Of a DNA stretch of 64,000 nt, positions 10,301 to 22,709 are shown piece after piece. Numbering within the stretch: the first letter of the stretch is position 1; each line of letters starts with the position of its first letter. The notes below the pieces were generated by a model that worked only from the letters and a program-made list of their open reading frames with translations, was not told the origin of the DNA and made no database searches. The stretch spans positions 30,389,996 to 30,453,995 of the forward strand of contig AP025043.1 of the NCBI GenBank assembly GCA_036186865.1. The letters run 5' to 3'. The translations under genes were made by a program, and so were the position numbers. This DNA comes from Eustoma russellianum. Taxonomy: Eukaryota; Streptophyta; Magnoliopsida; Gentianales; Gentianaceae.

Positions 10301-11241
10301 TTTCTGCAGTAACTTCCACCCAACACCTTTCTTCTTCAACCCTTTCATGTTCAACCCTTCAAGGTCCATCTTAGCTCCTGGATTCATCATGCTTAACACA
10401 CAACTAACTCGATTGGATTCTTAAACATGTAAACTAGTATCCACCCTAAACCTTCTGTCACCCACAACCTTCAATAGACATCTTCAAACCTTTCAACGCA
10501 ACAAGTCTTACAACAATGTCACATTCATCCTTCCACTCCCTGCAAACACACTCAAAGCATCTAAGGTGTAATCACCAAACTTAAGAACTTACACAAGGAC
10601 AATGAACACATCACGTATAACACTCTTGTGGGCATATTTAACAACAAAGATCACAACATAATTATTTTCAGATATTGGCCCAAAGAACATAACTTTACTC
10701 AACAACAACAACAACAATTACACATATAATAAAGCATTTAGCATAGACAAGTCAAAACTACTAATGTGTGATCCAAGTTTTCTCTTTGTAAGAACATAGG
10801 GCCTAAGGTAACAAAATTTGCGTAAAGCGTATAGAAAGATTACTTGCCTTGGAATCTAAATGCGCCTACGAGTGTACTGCGGAATTCCGGTAAGGATTGA
10901 ACCTAGATTGGCCGTTCTCCCTCCCTTTTCTTCTTCTCTTCTTCTTCTTTCTCCTTTCTCCTTCTCTTTCCTCTCTAGGCATTTTTCCCTCTCTTTTGGC
11001 CTTGTAACCATTGGCACCATAGTGTAAGGGGAGTTATACTAGATTTTGTAACTCCCCCATCATTTAAGTGGGGAGGGCGGTTTGGGTATTTTAGCCTAAT
11101 TTTCCTTAATTCAGCTTTTTTGATTATTTTCCACCTATATTTTATTCAATTATGCCTCATAAATCTATACAATTAATCAATTATACTTTAAGTTGCTTCC
11201 TAATTATTTAATGTCGGACCCAAAAGTTGCGGGGTATGACA

Positions 11242-11256
11242 TTCCACCCCCTTACA
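11242..11256 (-). promoter_or_regulatory. Polypurine tract of gypsy B
   Basis: Minus-strand GTAAGGGGGTGGAA directly before the 3' LTR start TGTCATACCCC; the expected primer site for plus-strand synthesis. Confidence 0.85.
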
Positions 11257-12470
11257 AAAAGTTTCGTTCTCGAAACTTGCATACCGTAGTTACAAAGTTG
11301 AGGATACTTCCCTCGCATTTGTTCTTCGAGTTCCTAAGCTGTCTCACGTTCCGTGTGTTTTCTCCACCCGACATTCATATAAGGGATCACCTGCTTCCTC
11401 AACACATGTTCCTTCCGGTCCACTATTCTCATCGGTGCCTTTTTATAAATAACATCACTTTTGAGTTTCAAAGGTTGTGCTTCGAACACGTGGCTTGGAT
11501 CTGTCACATGCTTTCTTAACTGTGATACGTGAAAGTCTTTATGAACTTGCACTTATACCGGAGTTAATGCCAACCTATATGTCAAAGCTCCCAGCTTCTC
11601 AAGTATCTCGTAACGACCCATAGAGCGGGGCTTAGCTTACCTCTGATTCCAATCTCATAGCACCCTTTGTAGGCGATACTTCTAAATAGACCTTTTTCGC
11701 CTACATTAACTCCAAAGGCCGTCGTCTGGCATCCGTCCAACGTCTGCCGTGGTCCTGAGCCTTCTTAAGTCTATCTTGAATGATTTTCACATTTTCTAAC
11801 GTCTTCTCAAGTAACTCAAATCCTGTGAGGGTCCTCACACCAACTTCATCCAATAAATGAGGGACCTACACTTCCCTCTATACAATGCTTCAAAAAGAGC
11901 CACGTCACTTGCATGGTGGTGACTGCTATTATACGAGAACTCCATTAATTTAATCATTCCATCCCAACTTCCTTTGAAGTCTAAGACACAAGTCCCTAAC
12001 ACGACTTCTAAGGTCTGGATAGTCCGCTCAGATTGTCTATCGGTTCGGAGATGATACACTGTACTTAACCTTAATTTTGTCCCCATGGCTCTCTAAAATA
12101 CTGTCCAGATCTTGGAAGTAAACCGTTGGTCTCGGTTAGGCGCTATGCTCATGGGAACATCATACAGGCTAACAATGTTGTCCGTATCTAAATTTACCAA
12201 CTTATCGAGAGATGCTTCCCTCGAGATAGGTAGAATATTTGTAGACTTGGTCAACCGATCCACAATCACCAAGATCATGTTATATCCACTTATTGTTCTC
12301 GGTAAACCAGACACAAAGTCCATTATGACACATTCACATTTCTACTCTGGAATCTCCGACACCATCGATAATCCACTAGATCGTTGGTGTTTATCCCCAC
12401 TTACTGATGCACCAGACATCTCTCAAATCTCCTCAATACACCTCTTCATCTTACACCAACAATAGTATTG
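11257..12470 (-). pseudogene. Gypsy B integrase with chromodomain remnant
   Basis: Stretch 12093-12323 has the integrase core start (MDFVSGLPRTISGYNMILVI, VDRLTKSTNILPIS, NRDQRFTSKIW). Stretch 11835-12086 continues with HLRTDRQSERTIQTLE and FSYNSSHHHASDVALFEALY. Stretch 11334-11552 carries the integrase C-terminus (DFHVSQLRKHVTDPSHV) and a chromodomain start (PMRIVDRKEHVLRKQVIPYM), a hallmark of Tekay/Del chromoviruses thought to guide integration to heterochromatin. The E of the integrase triad is seen in QSERT. Frames are separated by stops and small indels. Confidence 0.85.
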
Positions 12471-12728
12471 TCATAGATCCCTGTACATTTTGGTGCTACT
12501 AGAATATATCGATAACCTTGAGCTGTGAGCCCCTTGCAATATTTCTTTCCTTAGCTCATCTAATTCAGGTATACACACATTTTTTTTCTCTCTAAACATA
12601 AGCGCCCGTCCTCATTGTTTTGAAATCCATCAACCTGACTATGCCTCAATTTCCAAGCAATATCACCCACAATCTTATTCTTTTTTTTTAGCTTCTTTCA
12701 CCTAATTCATCAAACTTGAGATGACGGT

Positions 12729-13345
12729 CTATAATGCGAACACATTAACCATAGAGTCAACCAAATTCAAGCCAAATTCTTCTATTTCTCTCTCAAGTGA
12801 TGAGTGTCGCGCATGGTTAGATTCTCTGCTTAATACATCTACCACTTTATCAACTTTTCCGGGATGGTAATTAATGGTCATGTCGTAGTCCTTTAGTTGT
12901 TCCCACAATCTTCGCTGCCTCATGTTTAGCTATCTCGAAGCATGCGCAATAACTCGTTTGTGTTGTACCAAAACACAACCTACAAGTAAAGTATCAAACT
13001 AAACTTGATTTGGATGGAAAATCATAACTTATGTTACAGTTTACGTACCTAAGCCATTTTTTTGGCGCATCACTATAGGTCACAAACCCTTCAGTTCCAG
13101 AGGGTTGAGCCAATACTGGGGATGTGGTTAATCTCTTCTTAAACTCCGTGAAGCTTTTCTCACATTCTTCCGTCCACTCAAACTTGGACTTCTTTTGAGT
13201 ACGACGACTAAGAGGCATTGCTACTGTCGAAAGTCCCTCGACAAACCTCATGTAATAACTAGCTAGACCCAAGAAACTCTGCACATCGGTGACATCCATG
13301 GTCTAGACCAATCGGTGGTAACTTCAAATTTCTTTGATTCAACGG
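12729..13345 (-). pseudogene. Gypsy B RNase H remnant
   Basis: Stretch 12994-13299 shows the RT connection and RNase H start (VQSFLGLASYYMRFVEGLS, AMPLSRRTQKKSKFEWTEEC). Stretch 12729-12923 shows its end (YDMTINYHPGKVDKVVDVLS). The middle, including the usual RNase H catalytic block and the HxxLKYxxxxKELNMRQ segment, is largely missing between 12924 and 12993. Bases 13300-13345 still encode part of the DGIAVDP-like motif. The reverse transcriptase polymerase domain that should lie to the right is absent. Confidence 0.8.
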
Positions 13346-14367
13346 CAACGCCAAACCCCTTCAAAGATTACATCTTCCATCTCATGATTCTTACCTGACA
13401 CTTGCTTCAATCGATAGTAAGTGTTGGTGTAAAATCATAATTTATTCTTGGGTGCATGGACATGGTATTGAGTTTCTAACTATTCCGGTGAACCATAAAG
13501 GCGCTTAACGCATCCGTTTGCCATGAAAGAATGGTTCACGCCGCTATTGCAAATTACATTGGCCAATATCTTATTCACTAAAACTGTACCTCATACCCGT
13601 CGATAGCTTCTTAGTTATCCGCATCAGTCATAATTGGACGCGGGTATTCGTCCTCGGCTGCTGAGTCGCTTCTTCCCGAGCATTCTTCCTCATCCCTGGA
13701 AATCTCTAATGAGACAACCCACCAGTCTGTATTGATAACATACTCCTGCCACCTTCCCACATTCCCATCATGACTCTTATTGCAATGCAACAAACTCCTA
13801 TGGCCTGTCACCAACTCCACTCTCCTCTTTTGATCTCTAACCTTTGTCAGAGTATCCTGCATCGGCCATCTCCTGCCGCCACTCTACGGAAATCACTCTC
13901 GACGCGAAAGCACGTGTCCAGCATGTCCTCGTAGGTTCTCATCCCAGCACTTACAATTGCTGACTGGATTCTTGAGTCCAAATCTCGCTCGAACTTCATC
14001 ATCTCTAAGCGATTATCTTACATCATTGTAGGAGTGAATTAACCAAACGCATGGAAACGGTCGACAAGCTCCGACACTGTCATCCAACCCTGTTTCAGCC
14101 TGTCGGACGCCCTTATCTTGTCTAAGCTTGCTATCTCGGGCACGTAATACTGCAGAGAGACATATCGTGTCCAATAGATTGGTGGGGTCCAAAATTAAAA
14201 TTATTATAGAAAGTAAAATGATAAACACGCTCGCACACACCTAACCCAGATCATACTTAGGCTCTAGATAATCAGCACTTATACCTAAAGATCAAACTTA
14301 AGGGAAAATCATATATTAATGGATAAAAGATCATGAACCTAAGTTTCCGAGATAGATCTGAAGCTTA
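13346..14367. other. Unrecognised 5' internal region of gypsy B
   Basis: About 1 kb between the RNase H remnant and the PBS where gag, protease and RT should be. Short minus-strand frames (13611-13862, 14013-14240) show no gag motif I can name, no zinc knuckle and no protease active site. The stretch next to the PBS is probably the 5' leader; the rest may be rearranged gag or filler. Confidence 0.4.
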
Positions 14368-14382
14368 GGCTCTGATACCACC
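14368..14382 (-). promoter_or_regulatory. Primer binding site of gypsy B (initiator tRNA-Met)
   Basis: Minus-strand TGGTATCAGAGCC two bases inside the 5' LTR; matches the 3' end of plant initiator tRNA-Met. Confidence 0.9.
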
Positions 14383-17300
14383 TGTAGCGCACCAGCCCGA
14401 TACTTGACATCGGTACCAGTGCACCCGCCGTAGCCTACTACGAGAACTACGAAGCGTCAAAGCAGATCAAGCACCCGTCATTCATGATGTAAGATAAATC
14501 AGCGGAAACGACGTAGAATTAAAACTTCAATAACAATAATCTCCCAAATGAAACACAGCGAAAATAAAACGAGTCAGGAAGAGTGTCTAAAGTATCCTTC
14601 ACTACAAAGTTTTAACAGTGAATTCCTCAACTGAAGGATAAGGATTGTAAGCCTGTCCATTTTAGTGACTATCGCCCTAATGAGCCCACTCGCCAATATC
14701 TTCTACAAAAATCATCTTGTACTTTGGCTCACCTGAAAAGCAGATAGAGTGATTGTTCTTAGCGAAAACATCACCAGCAAGTAACCCGTCTATACACCTT
14801 ACGGGATCACACACGACGAGTCACCAGTATATAAATCAATGCCCAAAATAAGGTGCTCGGGTTGGCAAATAACATCTTTATAACAAGTCATCAAATCCAT
14901 ATAAGCCACATAATTAACACACAAAATGAAACCAACACATGTAGGGCCAAATATATTACATAAACATAACATATGCTAGTAACATTTCTTGCATGTCAAA
15001 TCTTATGCTTCGTGTAACATGATGCATGTACTTCTTCAAAACCACACACAACACCCATGCATATGTCTTCTTTCGTAAACATGTCATGCATGTCATTTCA
15101 CAAAACTTTTCATATCGTATTCTTCGCGTAGCAGAACTTTATACCCTGTGGGTGATCAGTCCACAGCAAACAGAACTTTATACCCCGTGCTGAAAGGTCC
15201 ACGGCCCCATAACATATAACTTTATACCCCGTGCTGAAAGGTCCACGGCCCCATTACATATATCATATATCCGTGCTGAAAGGTCCACAGCCCCATAAAA
15301 TAACTTTATTTTCCGTGCTGATAGGTCCACGGCCCTATAAAATAACTTTATTTTCCGTGCTGATAGGTCCACGGCCCCATTAAATACTTTATACCCTACT
15401 GTTGATTCACAGATCACGCTTTTATACCCTGCTTTCGCAGGCGTGACTTTTGTACCATGCGATCAACCAGCAGCCATCGTTGCTTTTCAAAAACTTTAAT
15501 CTTCTTTTCAAACTCGTATTCTTTTCGCAAACCAAAACTCATGTCGAAATGCAAAGTGTCCATGTCATGATGCAGAATGCTCATGTAACATCATATCAAA
15601 CGTGTAAACATGCACACACACTTTACATATCAAGTACAAAGTCCTGAACCTCTATCACGTCATGCTCGTATCATTGCATGTCCTTTCGTATTACGAAATC
15701 ATCTCGAGTTCACACTTAACCTTGCTCGCTCATACTTCCTCAAACACACCCTTTTCGTACCATTTTGTGCTCTTTCATATTGCTAACTCACTTTGGAATC
15801 ATACCTAACTTTACTCATTCACACTCAATGTTTACAACTCAAATACACCTCATTCATACCACTTCATGCCCTTTCGTATCGCGAATCCACTTCGATTTCA
15901 TACTTAACCCTACTCATTCACACTTAATGTTTACAACTCTAGTACACTTTCAAAACACTTTGTAATTTATGAGCAATGGAAGAGAATAAAGGTATCTCAC
16001 ACACATCTTACACAACAAGTATACGTTCTTGCACCTCAACACTCCTTGTTTGTATCTTTTCCAAGTCCGTTCGTCTCACTAATTCACTTGGAATTCAATC
16101 TTATTCTTACTTAGTCAAAGTTACCATCTATTCTTCAATTACACCTCAAATATCTTTGCATTTTATGTTCAGAAGAAGTGTATAAAGTTACTACATATAC
16201 ATAGGGCGCCTAAAGGGTCAAAAAGACTTCCAGTATACTTGGAACGCCACATGAGGTGCCTAAAGTGACATAAAGCGCCTATACTAGGCGTTCGAAGTGT
16301 TCGGGGATGTGCCGTAGACATTGAACGCCTACATGAAGCGCCTAATGTGACATAGAACGCTACATTAGGCACCTAATGTGACTTGAAGCGCCTAAGGTAG
16401 GTGTTCGAAGTGTTCTGACGGTTCTAAACTGCAGTTTTTCTATACGGGAATGCTTCAGGACACATTGAACGCTACATTAGGCGCCTAATGTGACTTGAAG
16501 CGCCTAATGTAGGTGTTCAAAGTGTTCTGACGGTTCTAAACTGCAGTTTTTCTGCAGTAACTTCCACCCAACACCTTTCTTCTTCAACCCTTTCATGTTC
16601 AACCCTTCAAGGTCCATCTTAGCTTCTGGATTCATCATGCTTAACACACAACTAACTCGATTTGATTCTTAAACAAGTAAACTAGTATCCACCCTAAACC
16701 TTCTGTCACCCACAACCTTCAATAGACATCTTCAAACCTTTCAACGCAACAAGTCTTACAACAATGTCACATTCATCCTTCCACTCCCTGCAAACACACT
16801 CAAAGCATCTAAGGTTTAATCACCAAACTTAAGAACTTACACAAGGACAATGAACACATCACGTATAACACTCTTGTGGGCATATTTAACAACAAAGATC
16901 ACAACATAATTATTTTCAGATATTGGCCCAAAGAACATAACTTTACTCAACAACAACAACAACAATTACACATATAATAAAGCATTTAGCATAGACATGT
17001 CAAAACTACTAATGTGTGATCCAAGTTTTCTCTTTGTAAGAACATAGGGCCTAAGGTAACAAAATTTGCATAAAGCGTATAGAAAGATTACTTGCCTTGG
17101 AATCTAAATGCGCCTACGAGTGTACTGCGGAATTCCGGTAAGGATTGAACCTAGATTGGCCGTTCTCCCTCCCTTTTCTTCTTCTCTTCTTCTTCTTTCT
17201 CCTTTCTCCTTCTCTTTCCTCTCTAGGCATTTTCCCCTCTCTTTTGGCCTTGTAACCGTTGGCACCATAGTGTAAGGGGAGTTATACTAGATTTTGGAAC

Positions 17301-17489
17301 TCCCCCATCGTTTAAGTGGGGAGGGCGGTTTGGGTATTTTAGCCTAATTTTCCTTAATTCAGCTTTTTTGATTATTTTCCACCTATATTTTATTCAATTA
17401 TGCCTCATAAATCTATACAATTAATCAATTATACTTTAAGTTGCTTCCTAATTATTTAATGTCGGACCCAAAAGTTGCGGGGTATGACA
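14383..17489 (-). repeat. Gypsy B right (5') LTR, 3107 bp
   Basis: Starts TGTAGCGCACCAGCCC, ends GGGGTATGACA, nearly collinear with the left LTR over its full length. Holds copies of the stem-loop array (about 15142-15450) and the GGCGCC block (about 16203-16555). No genes recognised. Confidence 0.9.
15142..15450. repeat. Stem-loop tandem array in gypsy B right LTR
   Basis: Counterpart of 8903-9215: first unit CTGTGG/CCACAG, then CCGTG/CACGG units, then CCTGC-tttc-GCAGG. Several units are more regular here than in the left LTR (for example the unit near 15247 keeps CACGG where the left copy has TACGG). Confidence 0.75.
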
Positions 17490-17768
17490 ACGATTTACGG
17501 CTTCCGCCTACAAAAATCTAGGCAATTTATTTTCGCATAACATAGTCCTAGCGATTTCATGTAATGTACGATTCTTTCTTTCTACTACTCCATTTAATTC
17601 TGGAGTTCTAGTTGGCGAAAACTCATGCTTGATTCCTTTTTCTTCGCAAAATGAAATCATCTCTTTGTTTTTAAACTCACCGCCTCTATCACTTCTTATC
17701 TTTTTCACACTTACACCGTATTGATTTTCAAGTTGTCTAATTAATTTTGCAATCTCAATGGCGCTATC
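17490..17768 (-). pseudogene. Copia A internal 1: integrase core fragment
   Basis: A 279-bp island of copia sequence between gypsy B and gypsy C. Stretch 17508-17708 encodes IRSDRGGEFKNKEMISFCEE, HEFSPTRTPELNGVVERKNR and the N-terminal part of the following helix, that is the second D and the E of the integrase D,D35E triad. The arginine codon after VVE is intact here, whereas copia E has a stop at that place. The next bases (ctatc) are the duplicated target of gypsy C. Confidence 0.9.
17764..17768. repeat. Target site duplication of gypsy C, left copy (ctatc)
   Basis: ctatc before TGTGGCGC; an identical ctatc follows the right LTR at 26159-26163. Confidence 0.9.
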
Positions 17769-20732
17769 TGTGGCGCCCAGCTTAGTAGCGTCTACTTCTC
17801 TTTAGGAATTTCCTACTAAAATGCACGTTTTAGACCCATTGGGTCACATGTCCTTCTCCGTAAATGTCATAAGTGAATGCCATGCATGCATTGTGGAGTT
17901 ACGATGTCGATAAGGGACTCGTTTGCTCTTTTCCATAAAACGGTGTAACCTGAATTCTTAAATAACCATATTTTACTATAAAATTTATTGTGACCAATCC
18001 TTTAATCTTTTTCTGGAAATTCCAACTCTCCATCTTAATAAACACATTGGGCTAGCATCCTGTCAAAATTTAGCCCAATTACAATTTCCTAAGGCCCTTT
18101 TCCAGATCATGCAACTTGTTACACAAATTCTGTCCATCCAGCACATTTCAGTTTGATCCGTTTTACTAGAAAATTTATTAAAAATAAACCACAACTTATT
18201 TTGACAAAATTCCAACTGCCATCTTTGTTTCATTCATGAGGTTAGTATCATACCGAAAATTAGTGGATTTGCACACCTCTAAGGCCCATTTTTAGGCTAC
18301 CAAACACGTTTCTTAAATTCTGTCCAGTACAACATTTTCCAGCAGGACTAATCTCAGTAGAAAATTCATTAAAAATAAACCGTGGCTCTTTTTAATGAGA
18401 TTCCAACTCTCACATCTAACAAACAAAATCAATGAAATTGAAGGTTCTTAAGGTCCCCTTTTTGGTCACTCATTACAGCCCAAAATTTCGGTCCAGCTCC
18501 AGAAATTTTCTAGTGATCATATGTTCTTGCTTAATGTCCTTAGCTTACATTTTTGTCACCCACACATAGCAACAATTTTGGGATGAACACACGCACCCTT
18601 CACCAACAGTCTCATCCTTCGGTGCATGCAAGAAAATGAAGTAACCACAAGCATATTAGGCTTAACACACAACAAGAACAAAGCTTGTCTCCACTTCTTC
18701 ACTAAGTTGGCATTTTTCATGTAGAATCACACAGGTCCCCCTTAACCCTCCTACCGTGAGCCTCTTATCATGAAAAGGGAGTATCTTTAACACATCTGAC
18801 CTAGATTAGCCCATAATAATGCATGTAGTCCACAAAGAACACATCTTTAGAACAAGATCTCACTCCTACACACCCAAACGGCGTAGGCCGAAAGTTGTGG
18901 GCATTCAACTTATTATTCTACAACTAAGGTTAAATCTTAAGTACATCTAGCCATTCATGCACACACTTTCACATCCAAACCATAAGGAGTATAGTGTACT
19001 TGCCTTTGAAGCATTTTGTGCGGGATGGTTGACACAAGAGGCACTTCTCCCTTTCTTTTCCTATCACACAAGGCATAAGGCTTTCGTTAGCCATTCCTTA
19101 GATTACGTAATACATCTTATAGGAGGAATGAAGGGTTTTTACCATTTGCATCTTGAAGGGTTTGAGAATGATCCACTTTTGCTACGATACACTCCTTCTT
19201 CTATCACCTTGAGGCTTCCTCCTAGTGCCGTGATAGTCACGGTTTTCTTCAAAGAAAAGAAGGCTTGTAAGCTTCAATCCTCTAAAATGTGTCTTATTAG
19301 CAACTATGGAGAGTGATCTTACCTAGGCAAATCTTGAGTTGGGGAAACTCTTGGCCTTCTTTTGTTCAAGGCTTCACCCGATTCTTAGAGGGGAAGAATG
19401 GTAGGTTGAAAGACACTTCTTAATGGATGCTTGTTTTTAGGGAATTAAGGAGGCTTAGTTGATAGAAGAGCTATTACTCCTCTCCTTGGAATAATGCAGC
19501 CGGCGGCTGCTCATGGGGAAGGGGAAAAACTTTCTCCAATATAAGAAAATAAGAAGAGGCTCTTTACCTTCCAACCATATTTCCCACTTAAGGGTTCTTG
19601 ATCAATTGTAGGTTGAGATCACTTATTCCAAAAGTCTTAAGGCCGAATATGCACACATACATTCCATGTATGTGTTTTCCTCAATGATGCATCTATGGGT
19701 GTTTAGTCCCTATCTTATCTATTCAATCACTCTTCCATAAATCCTCTAGGTTGTACCCTTTTTGTAGGTATAACCGATATATATATATATATACCTACTC
19801 CTAAGTGTATTCCATCTAATTCCTCATAATCCTTATTTATAGACGTGTGGCTATATATATTATTTCGTATATATATATAGGTGTGCATAATTATATACAC
19901 GCACTCATGTATGTATATATATATCTATATTTCTTTTTCCTTTTTGAGATAAGTCATAATCTTCAAAATATTCTCTTTTTCCTGTATTACCAAGTGTACG
20001 CGTACGCACACATATAATATACTCCTTTGAAACTTATTTTATCGCCGTTCATTTATACCTTGAGTTGTATATATATACACATACACCAATATGCATACTC
20101 ACGTTCTACTCCTAATCTGCCCATGACCTGGGCCTTATCATTGCAATATTAATACCTGAACATAGGCGTAAGCTTAGGTTTCTGAAATTCACTAAGTAGC
20201 AGGAAATTTCTTAAGGTTGCATGTTTTTCTATATGGCCCCTTAGGTGTAAGTTTCACCGTGTTGTAATACCTATACCACGTGTGATGCCACTTATTCTTT
20301 GTCAAATCACATTTACTGCACTTTAAGGGTTTGTATCCAGGTTCTGCTGATCTTACCTCCAAATGTTACTCATCGGCCATATTGGATGAAGGGGGTTCCT
20401 AACTTCGTATTTAGGCTCAGTTTATGGTGTATACATATTTCTAGATGTATGCCCATACCATATATGTTTGGGCATATCACATAATTCAACTTCTTGTTAA
20501 GGTTGCCTAAAATATTTCTTCCATTATTTCTCCATTCTCAGACTCTCACTTACACCTATATGTAGTTTCAATCCCCCCTCTTACTTCATGTTTTGCACTT
20601 GGGTATGCTAATTGCCTTAAATTCTATATAATCATGGATAAGCCGGTGATGTCTTCCTTTCGAGGTCTCCTTATCCTATCGTGCTTCCCTTCCTACCTTA
20701 GTTGCTATGTTAGTTTGGAGCAGGGTACAACA
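17769..20732 (-). repeat. Gypsy C left (3') LTR, 2964 bp, with 1.24 kb deletion
   Basis: Collinear with the right LTR except that only the terminal TGTGGCGC is kept before sequence equivalent to 23161 onward; 21921-23160 of the right LTR has no counterpart. The missing part includes the stem-loop array. The rest differs by scattered substitutions and a shorter AT run (about 19768-19791). Ends ...GGGTACAACA. No genes recognised. Confidence 0.9.
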
Positions 20733-20750
20733 TTCTCTCCCCTTAAAATA
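20733..20750 (-). promoter_or_regulatory. Polypurine tract of gypsy C
   Basis: Minus-strand AAGGGGAGAGAA abuts the 3' LTR start TGTTGTACCC. The neighbouring TTTCGAGGACGAAAC motif further in recurs in gypsy B and F. Confidence 0.85.
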
Positions 20751-20829
20751 AGTTTCGTCCTCGAAACTGGAGGGTGTGTGCCCAAATCCCCATGTTTTCC
20801 TTTGGGCCCTTATCATGCTTCCTTGAGAT

Positions 20830-21628
20830 TCATTCCTTTCTTTGCATAAGTAGAACAGAACGTAAGTACTTTAGTTCGGAAATTTCGAGGTACCTGCCAG
20901 CAACTTGGGTGTTTCGGAATTCTTGGGGCCTTATCTCTCGATTACTGCCTCTGTTTGTTCTATACGGGGTTCCACGAGGGTACTGCGGCCATCTCCCACT
21001 TTCTCTTTTCATTTGTCTTTTCAGTCTCCTTCGCACCTTCATCATCCGAATATCGCGTTCAATCTCATGGAAGCCCTTTACCAACTCATTGAACGTGCTT
21101 GGGTGCACTTTGTCCAGTCCTCCTTTAATTCGAGGGTTCAGTCCTCGTATGAATCTAGTCATCTTCCACTGTTCATCTTCCATGATCAGAGGTGCATACC
21201 GTCCTAACGTGGTAAACTTGCGGACATATTCGGAGACCGGGGTGTCCGGTCCTTGCCTCAATGCATCGAATTATCCCATCCTTTCAATCACCATTTCCAT
21301 TGAGAGGTGAGCTCCACAGAATTCTTCCAAGACTCTAGCCCATGCGATGGGTCGAGGTAGGGACTGGACCCTTTCTCTCCACCATTGACTGGCCTTGCCT
21401 ATCAGGAAGGGACGAATAATTAGAGCCCTCGTTTCATCTAGTACCTGGGCTCGAATAAGCTGGTCCTCGACCTCGTTTAACCATTTCTCGGCCTCCTCCG
21501 GTGTGGTCTCCCCTCCCTCCAAACCTTGGAACCTGCTCTCTCGTCATCTTCCGATAGTAGAAACCCATACTTCCAGGGGGTGACAACGATGATGTCCCCG
21601 TACCGGTTTGTGGGGTTATCTGCACCAC
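20830..21628 (-). pseudogene. Gypsy C gag (Retrotrans_gag domain)
   Basis: Gag forms the virus-like particle that packages element RNA in the cytoplasm. Three minus-strand stretches follow in order: 21434-21628 (N-terminus, GSMGFYYRKMTREQVPRFGG), 21271-21522 (EEAEKWLNEVEDQLIRAQV, PFLIGKASQWWRERVQ, EEFCGAHLSMEMV) and 20830-21261 (VSEYVRKFTTLGRYAPLIME, DEQWKMTRFIRGLNPRI, then a basic tail with many R and K). One frameshift near 21500 and a stop near 21265 break it. No CCHC zinc knuckle follows; the basic tail runs into the 3' untranslated region and polypurine tract. No pol frame is present. Confidence 0.85.
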
Positions 21629-21892
21629 ATAGCGTCTGTTTATTTGGAGTCATATCAATAATAAGGAACTCTACTCAACTTGGCATATCGGAAGAACATG
21701 TGCGTACATACATTATTATTCAAATTTGCGATAGGTCATTAGTTGGGGCATATCACTGGGTCGTGCCCTAATTTGTCAGTTGAAGTCGTCCTGTTCTAAG
21801 GTCAACTCTCATCTAAAATCAATTCTTAGGTCTAAGATCAAACTTAGTCGACTATAATCATAACTTAATTCTATATTCTGCCCAGATTTGGA

Positions 21893-21912
21893 GCCTTTGC
21901 TCTGATACCACC
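21893..21912 (-). promoter_or_regulatory. Primer binding site of gypsy C (initiator tRNA-Met)
   Basis: Minus-strand TGGTATCAGAGCAAAGGC two bases inside the 5' LTR. Confidence 0.9.
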
Positions 21913-22709
21913 TGTGGCGCACCGCACCTCGACCCTGCCGAGGTCGGTGCACCCGCCGTACTTCACTAAGGAGAGTACTAGGCGTCATCCATACGCGTCG
22001 TGATCCATGATAGAATTGCATGGATTTTCGTGCTTACGCGCAAACAAGTAGGCGAAACCGTGGTAGAATTTAAAACTTCAAACTAAAAGCATCATCACAA
22101 CCATTTAAAGTTTACAACCCACATCAAATGTAGCAGAAAGTGACAAAAGCCAATTGTTTTCCTTCTCAATTACATAACTCAGTCATCCCGTAAAGCTGGC
22201 AAGTTCGGTCTCCTAAATCTGGCCATCCTTCAGTGCACTCACGGGTAGGGAACCCTAGGTTCGTCATCGATCCACTCTACTTTGTCTCCTTCCACCTCTG
22301 GAGAGAAAAATAGGGTGATTGACAATGTCACCAGCAAGTATACTATAATAATCATGGGTTAAATGGAAAGTGCGAACAAGAACCGAACCCCAAAATTTTG
22401 GTTTAGAAGCATACCTGTCCTCTGACCAATATTTGATAGGGATCATCACTTAATGTAACAAGATCATAAATTAATAAAAATCATCACTCGAAGCGGAATA
22501 TAACATTAGGAAACTGTAACTCGTATTGATGAATAACACAATATGAATCATTACTTAGGGTCTACGAAGTCATCGCAACTTAAATCTCATGTGTCGCTAC
22601 ATGAATGTAATATGCATGCATATGTACGTGTGATGCATCGAGATGGAATGAAATATGATCTTTCATGATTTTCTTTAAAATCACCATCATCGTAAAACAA
22701 TAGAGTGTT

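Larger units (their letters stand above)
8130..11241 (-). repeat. Gypsy B left (3') LTR, 3112 bp
   Basis: Runs from TGTAGCACCCC to GGGGTATGACA. Contains the stem-loop array (8903-9215), a block of GGCGCC repeats (about 9957-10300), a pyrimidine-rich stretch (10915-10980) and AT-rich sequence near the element-sense start. No genes recognised. Confidence 0.9.
8130..17489 (-). mobile_element. Gypsy B: Tekay/Del-like element nested in copia A integrase
   Basis: Two direct LTRs (8130-11241 and 14383-17489) flank a short 3.1 kb internal region with polypurine tract, PBS, chromodomain, integrase and RNase H remnants. Reverse transcriptase, protease and a recognisable gag are missing. LTR ends are TG...CA (TGTAGC..., ...GGGGTATGACA). 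The LTRs look nearly identical to the eye, with only scattered substitutions, so the insertion seems fairly young although pol is badly decayed; it may have moved with proteins supplied by others. Confidence 0.88.

Noticed and set aside
18957..19316. 119-codon plus-strand frame repeated at 24513-24701
   Set aside because: Lies in the LTRs of gypsy C; the second copy is interrupted by a frame change. No recognised domain, so no support as a gene.
20774..21310. 178-codon plus-strand frame
   Set aside because: Antisense shadow of gypsy C gag.
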